Part shown: piece after piece, positions 1 through 8,622 of the stretch
Layout of the letters: each line of letters opens with the position of its first letter
Position numbering within the stretch: position 1 is the stretch's first letter
Source of the DNA: Acidiphilium sp. 37-60-79
GTDB taxonomy: Bacteria; Pseudomonadota; Alphaproteobacteria; Acetobacterales; Acetobacteraceae
DNA length: 64,000 nt
Reading direction: 5' to 3'
Assembly: GCA_002279355.1 (NCBI GenBank)
Contig: NCBV01000019.1
Span: forward strand, 62,001 to 126,000
The notes under the pieces: generated by a model
The model's input: the letters and a program-made list of their open reading frames with translations, nothing else
Told to the model about the DNA's origin: nothing
Databases searched by the model: none
Program-made: the position numbers and the translations under genes

Positions 1-732
1 GCCCTGATAGGCGCGCAGATATTCCTCGATCTGGCTGTTATCATCAGCACTTTCATTGATCGGAATGCGGATTTTGCCACAAGGCGATGTTAGCGCCCGG
101 CTGATCAGCCCGGTCAGTTTGCCCTCGATCGCAAAAAACCGAATTTCCTTGAAATTGAACACCTGACTGTAAAAATCATACCAGGTGCTCATCGCATGGC
201 GCGCCACATTATGGGTCAAATGATCGATATAATGAAATCCAACCCCCGCCGGCTGCGGGTCAGGCTCGCCGAGCCAGTCAAATGAAGCCGCATAGGGTGA
301 GCCTTTATCGCCATAAATCTCCACCAAATAGAGCAGCGATCCGCCAATCCCGACGATGGCGGGCACATCCAGCGTCTTATCCGCTCCATGATATTCAACC
401 GCGCCATACTCAAGGCAGCGCCGCAGCGCGTGCTGGGCATCCACCACCCGCCATGCCATCGCGGGCGCGCAAGGCCCGTGCTGCGCGCAAAACCGCCCCG
501 CATGGCTCTGCCAATCCCGATTGACCAGATAATTGATCGACCCTTGCCGATAGAGCGAAATATCGCGCTGGCGATGGCGCGCCACCTCCACATACCCCAT
601 CTGCCCGAACAAATTTTCCAAAGCACCCGGCTCCGCGCTGGCAAATTCGACAAATTCGAACCCATCGGTGCCAGCCACATTCACATCATCAATTCGCGCC
701 GTCGGCGCATCGTGCGGGAAGGGACCCATCAT
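1..732 (-). CDS. hppD: 4-hydroxyphenylpyruvate dioxygenase, C-terminus outside window
   Basis: Fe(II) enzyme of tyrosine catabolism that turns 4-hydroxyphenylpyruvate into homogentisate. The frame opens at ATG 730-732 and stays open for 244 codons to the left edge, so roughly the last third is missing. Visible are the N-terminal vicinal-oxygen-chelate repeat (DGFEFVEFAS near residue 23), and GFHYIDHLTHNV around residue 171, whose His is the first iron ligand in the family. Further on is TSPCGKIRIPINES, typical of bacterial HPPD. It is divergent from the lrp-hmgA-fahA genes, which act on its product. The leader between the ATG and the regulator contains a palindromic repeat (762-882). Confidence 0.93.
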   Translation of the reverse strand, partial: MMGPFPHDAPTARIDDVNVAGTDGFEFVEFASAEPGALENLFGQMGYVEVARHRQRDISLYRQGSINYLVNRDWQSHAGRFCAQHGPCAPAMAWRVVDAQHALRRCLEYGAVEYHGADKTLDVPAIVGIGGSLLYLVEIYGDKGSPYAASFDWLGEPDPQPAGVGFHYIDHLTHNVARHAMSTWYDFYSQVFNFKEIRFFAIEGKLTGLISRALTSPCGKIRIPINESADDNSQIEEYLRAYQG

Positions 733-761
733 GCAACTCCATCCATTGAACGGGTTAATTC

Positions 762-882
762 TAGTGTCCTGCCCCTGAAATTCATTAGATGAATTCAGGG
801 ATAAGCAGGCCACTAAATCATTGAATTTTCTAGTGTCCACTCTGATTCCGAAATCCAACGGATTTCAGAATCGGGACACTAG
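762..882. repeat. double-palindrome intergenic repeat, copy 1
   Basis: Two imperfect palindromes, both bounded by TAGTG/CACTA-type ends, lie side by side. Unit B (762-815) pairs CCCTGAAATTCA with TGAATTCAGGG. Unit A (831-882) pairs TGATTCCGAAATCC with GGATTTCAGAATC and ends in TAGTGTCC...GGACACTA. They are joined by a 15-base AT-rich linker. The same arrangement, inverted, recurs at 36979-37134. It sits 30 bases upstream of the hppD start codon, inside the intergenic region shared with the Lrp gene. It resembles REP or MITE-like elements. No transposase is present. Confidence 0.85.
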
Positions 883-913
883 GCCCAACACAGCGATAAC
901 GGCTTGCAAATTT

Positions 914-948
914 CACGGAATAGGCATTTAATATGCACGGAATACGCA
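914..948 (+). promoter_or_regulatory. tandem operator-like repeats upstream of the Lrp-family gene
   Basis: CACGGAATAGGCA (914-926) and CACGGAATACGCA (936-948) form a direct repeat spaced 22 bases start to start, about two helical turns, ending 15 bases before the regulator start codon. Lrp/AsnC proteins bind as multimers to helically phased sites and usually regulate themselves and a divergent operon. This makes an operator for lrp and hppD plausible, but that role is inferred. Confidence 0.5.
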
Positions 949-963
949 AATCAGAGCATAAAT

Positions 964-1437
964 ATGCAAACGATCAGCATTGATGGTCCCGACATCGCAA
1001 TCCTGCGCGCCTTACAGCGTGATGCCAGCCTGACCAATGCGCAGCTGGCGGATTTGGTGCATCTCTCACCCTCGCAATGTTCCCGCCGCCGCGCCGCACT
1101 CGAATCCAGCGGTTTCATCAAGGGCTACGCCGCCCGACTCAATGCCGAAGCCCTCGGGTTTGGCCTGCGTGCGATCACTCGGATCAATCTACGCACCCAT
1201 GGCGGCGATCATGACGATAATTTCGTCGCTTTCATCCGGCGTCACGGCCAAATTCGCGGCGCCTACTCGGTCTCCGGCGATGCGGATTATCTGCTCGATA
1301 TTCACGTGCGCGATTTGCAGGAATTCGCTGAATTCATCCATCATCATTTGCTGGCGCACAAGCTGGTGGCCCAGGTGCGCTCTGAAATTGTGCTGATGAC
1401 CATCAAGGATGACGGCGATTTGCCGCTCTTGCGCTGA
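964..1437 (+). CDS. Lrp/AsnC-family regulator of tyrosine catabolism
   Basis: A 157-residue DNA-binding regulator with an N-terminal winged helix-turn-helix (about residues 4-65, including [20 protein letters not shown] and [19 protein letters not shown]). A C-terminal RAM ligand-binding domain follows (about residues 70-150, [20 protein letters not shown]). The ATG at 964 was chosen over the upstream TTG at 904 because it gives the usual family length and sits directly after the phased operator-like repeats. It lies between divergent hppD and co-oriented hmgA (22-base gap), so a role in sensing an aromatic amino acid or homogentisate pathway ligand is likely from context. Confidence 0.88.
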   Translation: MQTISIDGPDIAILRALQRDASLTNAQLADLVHLSPSQCSRRRAALESSGFIKGYAARLNAEALGFGLRAITRINLRTHGGDHDDNFVAFIRRHGQIRGAYSVSGDADYLLDIHVRDLQEFAEFIHHHLLAHKLVAQVRSEIVLMTIKDDGDLPLLR

Positions 1438-1459
1438 CAAAAATATCGAGGAGGAAACC

Positions 1460-2776
1460 ATGAAGCTTCCCGCCATGACCGGCTTTGGCAATGATTTTGC
1501 CACCGAAGCCTTACCCGGCGCCTTGCCTCAAGGACAAAATTCCCCGCAAAACTGCCCGTATGGCCTGTATGCCGAGCAATTATCCGGCTCGCCCTTCACC
1601 GCCCCGCGGGCCACCAATGAGCGCTCTTGGCTATACCGGATCAGCCCGTCCGTGCTGCATTTTGGTCAATTCGGCCGCATCACCCAGCCGCTTTGGCACA
1701 CCGCGCCACACCGCCCGGCGCACAACCTCCCGCTCGGCCCGCTGCGCTGGGCCCCGGTGCCGGTGCCGGATGCCCCATTGAGCTTTTTTGATGGCATCCG
1801 CACCATCACCAGTGCGGGGGATGCCGATAGCCGCATTGGCTGTGCCATCCATCTTTATCTCGCGAACGCACCGATGGCTGATCGCTATTTTGCCAATGCC
1901 GATGGCGAAATGCTCATCGTGCCACAAACCGGCGCCTTACGGATTGCCACTGAACTCGGCGTGATCGAGCTTGGCCCCGCCGAAATCGCGGTGATCCCGC
2001 GCGGCATGATTTTCCGGGTCGATCCGCTCGGTGCGACGGCGCGGGGCTATATTTGCGAAAACTACGGCGCGCCGTTTACCCTGCCCGATCGCGGGCCGAT
2101 CGGGGCAAACTGCTTAGCCAATGCGCGTGACTTCAAAACACCCGTCGCCGCCTATGAAGACCGTGCCGATCCGGGCCAGCTCATCCTCAAATGGGGCGGC
2201 CAATTCCACCAAAAAACCCTGACCCATTCGCCGCTCGATGTTGTTGCCTGGCACGGCAATTACGCGCCCTATAGCTATAATCTTCGGCATTTTGCACCCA
2301 TCGGTGCCATCGGCTTTGATCACCCCGACCCCTCAATCTTTACCGTGCTCACCGCACCGAGCGGCGAGGCGGGCACCGCCAATATCGATTTCGTGATTTT
2401 CCCCGAACGCTGGATGGTTGCCGAACATTCCTTCCGCCCGCCTTGGTATCATCGTAATATCATGTCAGAATTTATGGGTCTGATCGAAGGCCAATATGAT
2501 GCCAAGGAAACCGGCTTCGCGCCCGGTGCCATGAGCCTGCATAACGCGATGTTGCCACACGGCCCGGATACCGAGGCGTTTCTCAAGGCCAGCACCGCCA
2601 ATCTCGTGCCGACCAAGCTCACCAACACGTTGGCTTTCATGTTCGAAACCCGCCTGCCGCAATATATCACCGAATTCTCCGCGACATTGCCAACGCTTGA
2701 TCAAAACTACGCCGCTTGCTGGCAGGCTTTGCCGCGCCGATTTGATCCAACCAACCGGGAGGGCAGGGGGCTATGA
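1460..2776 (+). CDS. hmgA: homogentisate 1,2-dioxygenase
   Basis: Non-heme iron enzyme that opens the homogentisate ring to maleylacetoacetate. It has 438 residues, the normal family length. ATG 1460 follows a clear GAGGAGG ribosome site. Recognisable segments are [18 protein letters not shown] at the N-terminus, [19 protein letters not shown] near residue 330 with the iron-binding His and Glu, and [15 protein letters not shown] near residue 360 with another iron-ligand His. Its stop overlaps the start of the next gene (ATGA), indicating translational coupling with fahA. Confidence 0.97.
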   Translation: MKLPAMTGFGNDFATEALPGALPQGQNSPQNCPYGLYAEQLSGSPFTAPRATNERSWLYRISPSVLHFGQFGRITQPLWHTAPHRPAHNLPLGPLRWAPVPVPDAPLSFFDGIRTITSAGDADSRIGCAIHLYLANAPMADRYFANADGEMLIVPQTGALRIATELGVIELGPAEIAVIPRGMIFRVDPLGATARGYICENYGAPFTLPDRGPIGANCLANARDFKTPVAAYEDRADPGQLILKWGGQFHQKTLTHSPLDVVAWHGNYAPYSYNLRHFAPIGAIGFDHPDPSIFTVLTAPSGEAGTANIDFVIFPERWMVAEHSFRPPWYHRNIMSEFMGLIEGQYDAKETGFAPGAMSLHNAMLPHGPDTEAFLKASTANLVPTKLTNTLAFMFETRLPQYITEFSATLPTLDQNYAACWQALPRRFDPTNREGRGL

Positions 2777-3750
2777 AGCTCGCATCATTGCGCAACGGCG
2801 AACCCGATGGTCAGCTCGTCGTTGTTAGTCGTGACCTCACCCGCTGCAGCCTTGCTGACCCGATCGCCCATACCATGCAACAGGCGCTCGATCACTGGGC
2901 AGCGCTCGCCCCGCGCCTGCAATCGCTGGCCGATCAGCTCGAAGCGGGCAGCATTCCCGATCGACGCTTTCATGAACGCGATGCATTGGCCCCCCTACCA
3001 CGCGCTTATCAATTTCTTGATGGCTCTGCTTACGTCAATCACGTTGAGCTTGTGCGCCAAGCTCGGGGTGTGGCCATGCCCGAGCGCTTTTGGACCGATC
3101 CGCTGATGTATCAGGGCTGCTCGGATCATTTTCTGGCCCCGCGTGACCCGATCCCAAAGCCGCAGCCCGATGATGGGCTTGATTTCGAGGCCGAACTCGC
3201 GGTCATCACCGGCCCGGTCGCCACCGGAACCAAGCCCGCCGAGGCAGCCAGCGCGATCAAGCTGGTCATGCTGCTCAATGACATCTCGCTCCGCCATGTG
3301 ATCGCAGCAGAATTACCGAAGGGCTTTGGCTTTCTGCATGGCAAACCCGCCTCCGCCTGCTCGCCCGTCGCGGTGACGCCGGATGAGCTTGGCGCCGCTT
3401 GGGATGGCGGGCGCCTGCATCGGCCGATGCTGGTCACGGTGAACAACCACTTGTTCGGCCAACCGGATGCTGGCACCGACATGATTTTTGATTTTCCACA
3501 TCTGATTGCCCATGCGGCGACAACACGTCCACTAACGGCGGGCACCATCATCGGCTCCGGCACCATCTCTAACCGCGATCCCGCCGGCACCATCGGCTAT
3601 GCCTGCCTCGCCGAACGGCGCGCCGTTGAGACCATCCGCAGCCATGCGGCCCACACGCCATTCCTCACCACGGGCGATGTTGTGCGCATCGAAATGCGAT
3701 TACCCACCGGCCAATCGATTTTCGGGGCGATCGAGCAGCCGGTTGCTTAA
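2773..3750 (+). CDS. fahA: fumarylacetoacetate hydrolase family protein
   Basis: Last step of tyrosine breakdown: fumarylacetoacetate to fumarate and acetoacetate. The 325-residue protein has the FAH metal site pattern DFEAELAVI (about residue 137) and LLNDISLR (about 170), plus [16 protein letters not shown] (about 256). It is of the shorter bacterial type often paired with hmgA. It is coupled to hmgA by an ATGA overlap. No maleylacetoacetate isomerase gene (maiA) accompanies it here, so isomerisation must be encoded elsewhere or be spontaneous/glutathione-dependent. Confidence 0.9.
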   Translation: MKLASLRNGEPDGQLVVVSRDLTRCSLADPIAHTMQQALDHWAALAPRLQSLADQLEAGSIPDRRFHERDALAPLPRAYQFLDGSAYVNHVELVRQARGVAMPERFWTDPLMYQGCSDHFLAPRDPIPKPQPDDGLDFEAELAVITGPVATGTKPAEAASAIKLVMLLNDISLRHVIAAELPKGFGFLHGKPASACSPVAVTPDELGAAWDGGRLHRPMLVTVNNHLFGQPDAGTDMIFDFPHLIAHAATTRPLTAGTIIGSGTISNRDPAGTIGYACLAERRAVETIRSHAAHTPFLTTGDVVRIEMRLPTGQSIFGAIEQPVA

Positions 3751-3817
3751 CGCGGGGGATTGCTCCTAGAAGCGGCGGCGCCAACACGGTCGCACCATCG
3801 AGGAGCCTGACGAACCC

Positions 3818-4711
3818 ATGCCCGCTGTCCTGTTCCTCACCGTTGTTGTCGTCTGGGGCCTCACTTGGTTTGCGATTCATCTCCAGCTCGGCACCACGCC
3901 TGATGTCGTCTCAATCTTTTGGCGCTTCGCCAGTGCCTCGATTTTGCTGTGGATGCTGCTGCTCGCCACAAAATCATACCGCCCCGGCCCGTGGCGACGC
4001 CATATCGGCTATGCCGGGCTTGGCCTCTGCTTATTCTCGGTCAATTTTTTATTTCTCTATGCTGCGGGCCGGCATATTTCGAGCGGATTGGAATCGGTGG
4101 TGTTCAGCCTCGCCACCGTGCTCAACGTGTTCAATCAATTCCTGTTTCGGCGCATTCGCCCCAGCGCGCGCGTGCTGATCGGTGCCATACTTGGCGCTGG
4201 CGGCGTGGCGCTTTTATTCGCCGACCAACTCATCGGCCCGCATGTTGATGCGCTCGGCATTCTGCTCGCCCTCGGCGGCACCTACTCGTTTTCGCTGGGC
4301 AATTTGCTCTCCACCCGCATCACCGCTGATGGCACCACCCTCGCGAATGCCATGGTCCGCGCTATGAGCTGGGGTGCGGCATGTCTCGGCCTGTTGGTCA
4401 TCGCCAGCGGCGATCATTTCGCTGTAAGCACCAACAAATTCTATCTCGGCGGCCTTGCTTATTTATCCATCTTCGGCACCATCATCGGCTTCTTCACCTA
4501 TCTCACGCTGGTCGCGCGCATCGGCCCCTCGCGCGCCGCCTATGTCACGGTGATCACCCCCGTCGTCGCGCTCACCATGTCGACCTTCTTTGAACATTAC
4601 CACTGGACTGGCCTCGCGATTCCGGCGACCATTCTCATCCTCCTCGGCAATCTGATCATTTTTCTGCCCAGCCGCCGACGCGCGGTAACGCACGTCAGCC
4701 TTGTCAAATAA
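3818..4711 (+). CDS. EamA/DMT-superfamily transporter
   Basis: A 297-residue inner-membrane protein made of two EamA repeats with about ten hydrophobic helices. It begins directly with a membrane segment, LFLTVVVVWGLTWFAIH, and contains the usual FWRFASASILLW of the first repeat and LGGTYSFSLGNLLSTR opening the second. Family members export amino acids or other metabolites. No substrate can be read from the sequence. A short hairpin with a T-run follows the stop codon. It is flanked by the tyrosine genes and the XRE/hyf operon, and may belong to neither. Confidence 0.88.
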   Translation: MPAVLFLTVVVVWGLTWFAIHLQLGTTPDVVSIFWRFASASILLWMLLLATKSYRPGPWRRHIGYAGLGLCLFSVNFLFLYAAGRHISSGLESVVFSLATVLNVFNQFLFRRIRPSARVLIGAILGAGGVALLFADQLIGPHVDALGILLALGGTYSFSLGNLLSTRITADGTTLANAMVRAMSWGAACLGLLVIASGDHFAVSTNKFYLGGLAYLSIFGTIIGFFTYLTLVARIGPSRAAYVTVITPVVALTMSTFFEHYHWTGLAIPATILILLGNLIIFLPSRRRAVTHVSLVK

Positions 4712-4731
4712 GCGCTGTTTCATCCAGGAAT

Positions 4732-4750
4732 ATCGGTTATACCGATTTTT
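4732..4750 (+). terminator. short hairpin with T-run after the EamA gene
   Basis: ATCGGT-TAT-ACCGAT followed by TTTT forms a six-base-pair stem with a three-base loop and a five-T run, 20 bases after the EamA stop codon. It fits a weak intrinsic terminator. It could alternatively be a binding site for the XRE regulator that starts 24 bases later. Confidence 0.5.
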
Positions 4751-4761
4751 ATGTCGATATC

Positions 4762-4776
4762 CATGTTTGAAACATG
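4762..4776 (+). promoter_or_regulatory. perfect palindrome over the XRE gene start codon
   Basis: CATGTTTGAAACATG is a perfect 15-base palindrome with a single central base. Its last three bases are the ATG of the XRE regulator gene. A symmetric site of this size at this place suits an autorepressing HTH_3 dimer and would also control the hyf-like operon that starts 1 base after the regulator. The binding itself is inferred. Confidence 0.6.
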
Positions 4777-5031
4777 ATTTCTGCGGGTCAACTCAAGGCG
4801 GCGCGTGCGCTCCTCGGGATCGACCAGCGGGAACTCGCCGAGCTTTCCGGCCTGTCGCTGCCAACAATCCAGCGGATGGAGAGCAGTGACGGCGTCGTTC
4901 GCGGCAATGTCGATTCGCTGGTGAAACTGCTCGCAGCACTTGACCGTGCCGGAATCATCGTGATCCGGCCAGGCGATGTGTCCGATGGCACGGCCGGACG
5001 CGGCGTGCGCCTGAAGGGTGACGTGATGTGA
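4774..5031 (+). CDS. XRE-family helix-turn-helix regulator
   Basis: An 85-residue, single-domain Cro/CI-type DNA-binding protein. The HTH spans about residues 6-60: LKAARALLGIDQRELAELSG, then LSLPTIQRMESS as the recognition region. There is no sensor domain beyond the short tail GRGVRLKGDVM. The stop codon is one base from the GTG of the hyfB-like gene, so the regulator and the membrane complex are probably one transcript. The palindrome over its start codon suggests autoregulation. The signal it responds to is unknown. Confidence 0.87.
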   Translation: MISAGQLKAARALLGIDQRELAELSGLSLPTIQRMESSDGVVRGNVDSLVKLLAALDRAGIIVIRPGDVSDGTAGRGVRLKGDVM

Positions 5032-5032
5032 C

Positions 5033-6989
5033 GTGACGCCGGTCATCCTGATCTGCGCCCTGGCTTCGCTGATGCTCGCTGGAGTGGCGGTAACAGTCGC
5101 GCGTGCGCGGATCGGACGCTTGATCATCTATGGCGGCTCGCTCGGTGTTGCCGTGATCGCCTTGCTCGCAGCGCTGGCGCAACTCGCCCTCGGCCTCGCC
5201 CCCGAACCCACCGTGATTTTGCCAATCGGCTTGCCCCAACTCGGCATGCATTTCAGCATGGACGCGCTGGCTGCGAGCTTTCTGGTCATGACCAATCTCG
5301 GCGCGGCGGCGGCCAGCCTGTTCGCCCTCGGCTATGGTCGGCACGAACCCGCGCCTGAGCGCGTCTTGCCTTTCTATCCGGTGTTTCTCGCGGCCATGAA
5401 CCTCGTGGTGCTCGCCGCGGATGCGTATAGTTTTCTGCTGTCGTGGGAGTTGATGTCGCTGGCCTCCTGGGCCTTGGTGATGGCGCATCATGGCGCGGCC
5501 GAAACCCGCCGCGCCGGGATCATTTATCTGTTGATGGCGAGTGCGGGCACCTTGGCGCTGCTGCTGTGTTTTGGCCTGCTCGCGGGCCCGCACGGCCAAT
5601 ATGTTGGGCGCGGGATCGAAAGCCGGGCTGGTGCCGCTGCATGTTTGGCTCCCGCGCGCGCATCCCGCCGCCCCCAGCCATGTCTCGGCACTGATGAGCG
5701 GGGTGATGACCAAAGTCGCCATCTATGCCTTCATTCGCATCGTGTTCGCACTGGTCGGCCCCGCCGCTTGGTGGTGGGGCCTCGTGGTTCTGGTGCTCGG
5801 CGGCATAACCGCCGTGCTCGGCGTGCTTTATGCGTTAATGGAAGATGATATCAAAACCATTCTGGCCTATAGCACGATTGAGAATATCGGGCTGATTTTC
5901 GTCGGGTTGGGCCTCGCTTTGGCCTTCAAAGCCGACGGCATGATGCTCGCCGCAGCTTTGGCACTCACCGCCGCGCTGTTTCACGCATTCAATCACATGC
6001 TGTTCAAATCCACCCTGTTCTTCGGCGCCGGTGCCATCCAACACGCGACCGGCACGCGCGATCTGGCGCAGCTTGGCGGGCTCATCCACCGCATGAAGAT
6101 CAGCGCGGTGCCCATGCTGATCGCCGCGATGGCCATTGCCGCCCTGCCGCCGCTCAACGGCTTCGCCTCCGAATGGCTGTTGCTGCAAGCCATCCTGCTC
6201 AGCCCGGCGCTGCCGCAATTCGGCCTCAAGCTGGCGGTTCCGGCCATCGGCGCGCTGGTCGCCCTGGCGGCGGCCTTCGCGGCGGCCTGTTTCGTGCGGC
6301 TATTTGGCATCGCCTATCTCGGCAAACCGCGCAGCCAAGCCGCCGAAGCCGCGCCTGAAACCGATGCAGCCTCGCGCAGCGCGATGATCGGGCTTGCAGC
6401 ACTCTGCGTGATCGCAGGATTGCTCCCCGGCTTGGTGATCGACCTGTTCGCCCCGGTCTCGGACAATTTGCTCGGTGTGCGGGTGCCAACCCAATCGGGC
6501 CTGCCTTGGTTAACCATCATGCCGGTTACCGCCAGTCGCAGCTCGTATGATCCGCTGCTGATCGCCCTTTTCGTGACCATCAGCGCGTGCCTCGCCTTTC
6601 TCAGCTTACGTCGGTTTGGCTCGCGCATCATCCGCAGCACACCCGCCTGGGGCTGTGGCTATCAGGAATTCGGCCCTCAAGCGCAAACGCGGCTCAGCCA
6701 ATATACCCCCTCCGGCTTCGCCCAGCCAATCCGGCGGGTATTCGCGGCCAGCGTGTTTCGCGCGCATGATTTGGTCACCATCCCACCCCCCGGCGATGCC
6801 GCGCCAGCCCGCTTCACCTCAAGCTGGACCGATCCAGCATGGGCAACACTCTACACCCCACTGATCAGCGCCCTTGACTGGACGGCGGACCGGATGAACC
6901 GGCTGCAATTTCTAACCATCCGGCGCTATCTGGCCTTCGTGTTTGCGGCCCTGGTTGTATTGTTAGTTTGGGTCGCGCTATGGCGTTGA
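5033..6989 (+). pseudogene. hyfB: hydrogenase-4 component B-like antiporter subunit, frameshifted with internal loss
   Basis: Proton-pumping Mrp/NuoL-like membrane subunit of a hydrogenase-4-type complex. Frame 1 (GTG 5033 to about 5610) encodes the N-terminal helices and ends in normal sequence at LLCFGLLAGPHGQY. The remainder (about 5611-6989) continues in the next frame from LGAGSKAGLVPLHVWLPRAH through IKTILAYSTIENIG to the C-terminal membrane segment. Family members have roughly 22-25 more residues between these two blocks, so a short segment is missing and the frame is shifted by one. Both halves are otherwise well conserved without further stops, so the lesion is recent or is a sequence/assembly error. 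Confidence 0.8.
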
Positions 6990-7936
6990 TCACCCCACTA
7001 TTGCTGCAATTAGTCCAAATGGCCCTGGTCTTGGCCATAGCACCGCTGCTCGCGGGCTTGGTGCGGGTGCTGAAAGCGCGGCTGCAACGCCGGGCAGGCC
7101 CACCGCTGCTGCAATTTTATCGTGATTTAGCGAAGCTGATCATTAAGGATGCGATCGTTGCGACCGGCACGTCCTGGATTTATCGCGCGGCTCCCTACGT
7201 GATTTTTGCCGCAAGCTGGGTTTCCGCGTCGCTGGTGCCGAGTTTTGGTACCAATTTGTTATTTTCCTGGTCGGGCGATCTCATCGTGATCGTGGCGTTG
7301 CTCGGCACGGCCCGATTTTGCCAAATGTTAGCTGCCCTTGATCTTGGCACCGCCTTCGGCGGCCTTGGGGCCAGCCGCGAGGCCATGTTCGCCTCGCTCG
7401 CCGAACCGGCGATGCTGATGATTGTGTTTACCGTGGCCCTCATTGCCGGTTCCAGCCAGCTTTCGGTGATCGCAACCTTCATGCATTCCGGTGCCGCTGG
7501 GCTGCGCCTGTCGCTGGGCCTTGGTTTGGTCGCGCTGGTGATCGTTGCCCTCGCCGAAACCGGGCGCTTCCCGGTCGATAATCCCGCAACCCATCTCGAA
7601 CTCACCATGGTCCATGAGGCGATGGTGCTCGATTATACCGGGCGCCATCTCGCACTGCTCGACCTCGCGCACGCGCTCAAACTAACCCTGTATATGTCGC
7701 TGATCGCCTGCATCTTCGTGCCATTCGGCATGGCCGGGCCGGGAGCGGCACCCGCGTCATTGGCGCTCGGTTTGCTCGCTTATCTGGGCAAACTCGTCCT
7801 CGGTGCCGTGTTGCTGGCCATATTCGAAACCGCCATCGCCAAAATGCGCGTGTTCCGCGTGCCCAATTTCATCGGTGCTGCGCTGATGCTCGGGCTGCTC
7901 GGCACACTCCTGCTCTTTGTCTCGGCAACCTTATAA
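6980..7936 (+). CDS. hyfC: hydrogenase-4 component C-like (NuoH-type) membrane subunit
   Basis: A 318-residue membrane protein homologous to HyfC/HycD and complex I NuoH, which anchors the soluble arm and forms part of the ion path. Markers are LKARLQRRAGPPLLQFYRDL (about residue 32), LGTARFCQMLAALDLGTAFG (about 112), the NuoH-like acidic motif AETGRFPVDNPATHLELTMV (about 192) and MRVFRVPNFIGA near the end. ATG 6980 overlaps the end of hyfB by ten bases and was preferred over TTG 6968. The stop overlaps hyfE (TAATG). Confidence 0.93.
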   Translation: MALITPLLLQLVQMALVLAIAPLLAGLVRVLKARLQRRAGPPLLQFYRDLAKLIIKDAIVATGTSWIYRAAPYVIFAASWVSASLVPSFGTNLLFSWSGDLIVIVALLGTARFCQMLAALDLGTAFGGLGASREAMFASLAEPAMLMIVFTVALIAGSSQLSVIATFMHSGAAGLRLSLGLGLVALVIVALAETGRFPVDNPATHLELTMVHEAMVLDYTGRHLALLDLAHALKLTLYMSLIACIFVPFGMAGPGAAPASLALGLLAYLGKLVLGAVLLAIFETAIAKMRVFRVPNFIGAALMLGLLGTLLLFVSATL

Positions 7937-8622
7937 TGCTCAGCCCCACCGAACTGTTTTCCTCCGCCACCACGCTCAGCATCGCCCATGTGCTGGCCGG
8001 CGCGCTGGTCTTGGCGAGTTTCATGATGCTGTATCAAAACCGGCTGTCATCGGTGATCAACGTGCTGGCGCTGCATTCTGCCGTGCTCGGCATCGCGGTT
8101 GGCTGGCAGGCGGCCATCCAGCATGCCCCTGAATTATACATAACGGCGGGGCTCGCGCTCGGCTTTAAAGCGATCATCATCCCCATCGCGTTGCAACGCA
8201 TCGTGATCCGCCTTGGCATTCACCGTCAGATCGAGGCGGTCGGTGGCATCAGCCTGACCATGCTGGCCGGAATCGGGCTCGTCGCCCTGTCGTTAGTGGT
8301 CATGCTGCGCACGGCCGCCCATGCCGACGCGCTGGCGCGCGAGGATGTTGCCCTGGCCCTCGCGGTGATTTTGCTGGGTATGCTGATGATGGTCACGAGG
8401 CGCAACGCGGTGAGCCAGATTGTCGGCTTCATGTCGCTCGAAAACGGGCTGATCCTCGCCGCCGCCGGCGCGCAGGGAATGCCGCTGGTGGTGGAAATCA
8501 GCGTCGCCTTCTCGGTTCTAATCGCCTTCATCGTGATCGGCGTGTTCTTGTTTCGGATCCGCGAGCGGTTCGATACGGTGGACAGCGCCGCCCTCGATGC
8601 GTTTCGCGGCGAAGCCCAATGA
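7936..8622 (+). CDS. hyfE: hydrogenase-4 component E-like (NuoK-type fusion) membrane subunit
   Basis: A 228-residue polytopic protein of the HyfE family. HVLAGALVLASFMMLYQNRL at the N-terminus and the NuoK-like half NAVSQIVGFMSLENGLILAA (about residues 155-175), with its membrane Glu, support this. It is probably part of the ion-translocating arm. It is linked by overlapping codons to hyfC upstream and hyfF downstream (ATGA), so all are expected in fixed stoichiometry. Confidence 0.92.
   Translation: MLSPTELFSSATTLSIAHVLAGALVLASFMMLYQNRLSSVINVLALHSAVLGIAVGWQAAIQHAPELYITAGLALGFKAIIIPIALQRIVIRLGIHRQIEAVGGISLTMLAGIGLVALSLVVMLRTAAHADALAREDVALALAVILLGMLMMVTRRNAVSQIVGFMSLENGLILAAAGAQGMPLVVEISVAFSVLIAFIVIGVFLFRIRERFDTVDSAALDAFRGEAQ

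Noticed and set aside
216-680. Open frame of 154 codons on the minus strand
   Set aside because: It is a different frame of hppD; the true frame has family motifs and runs to the window edge.
5033-6989. Two separate genes instead of one broken hyfB
   Set aside because: The two halves are complementary parts of one family and the second has no independent start region with a ribosome site.
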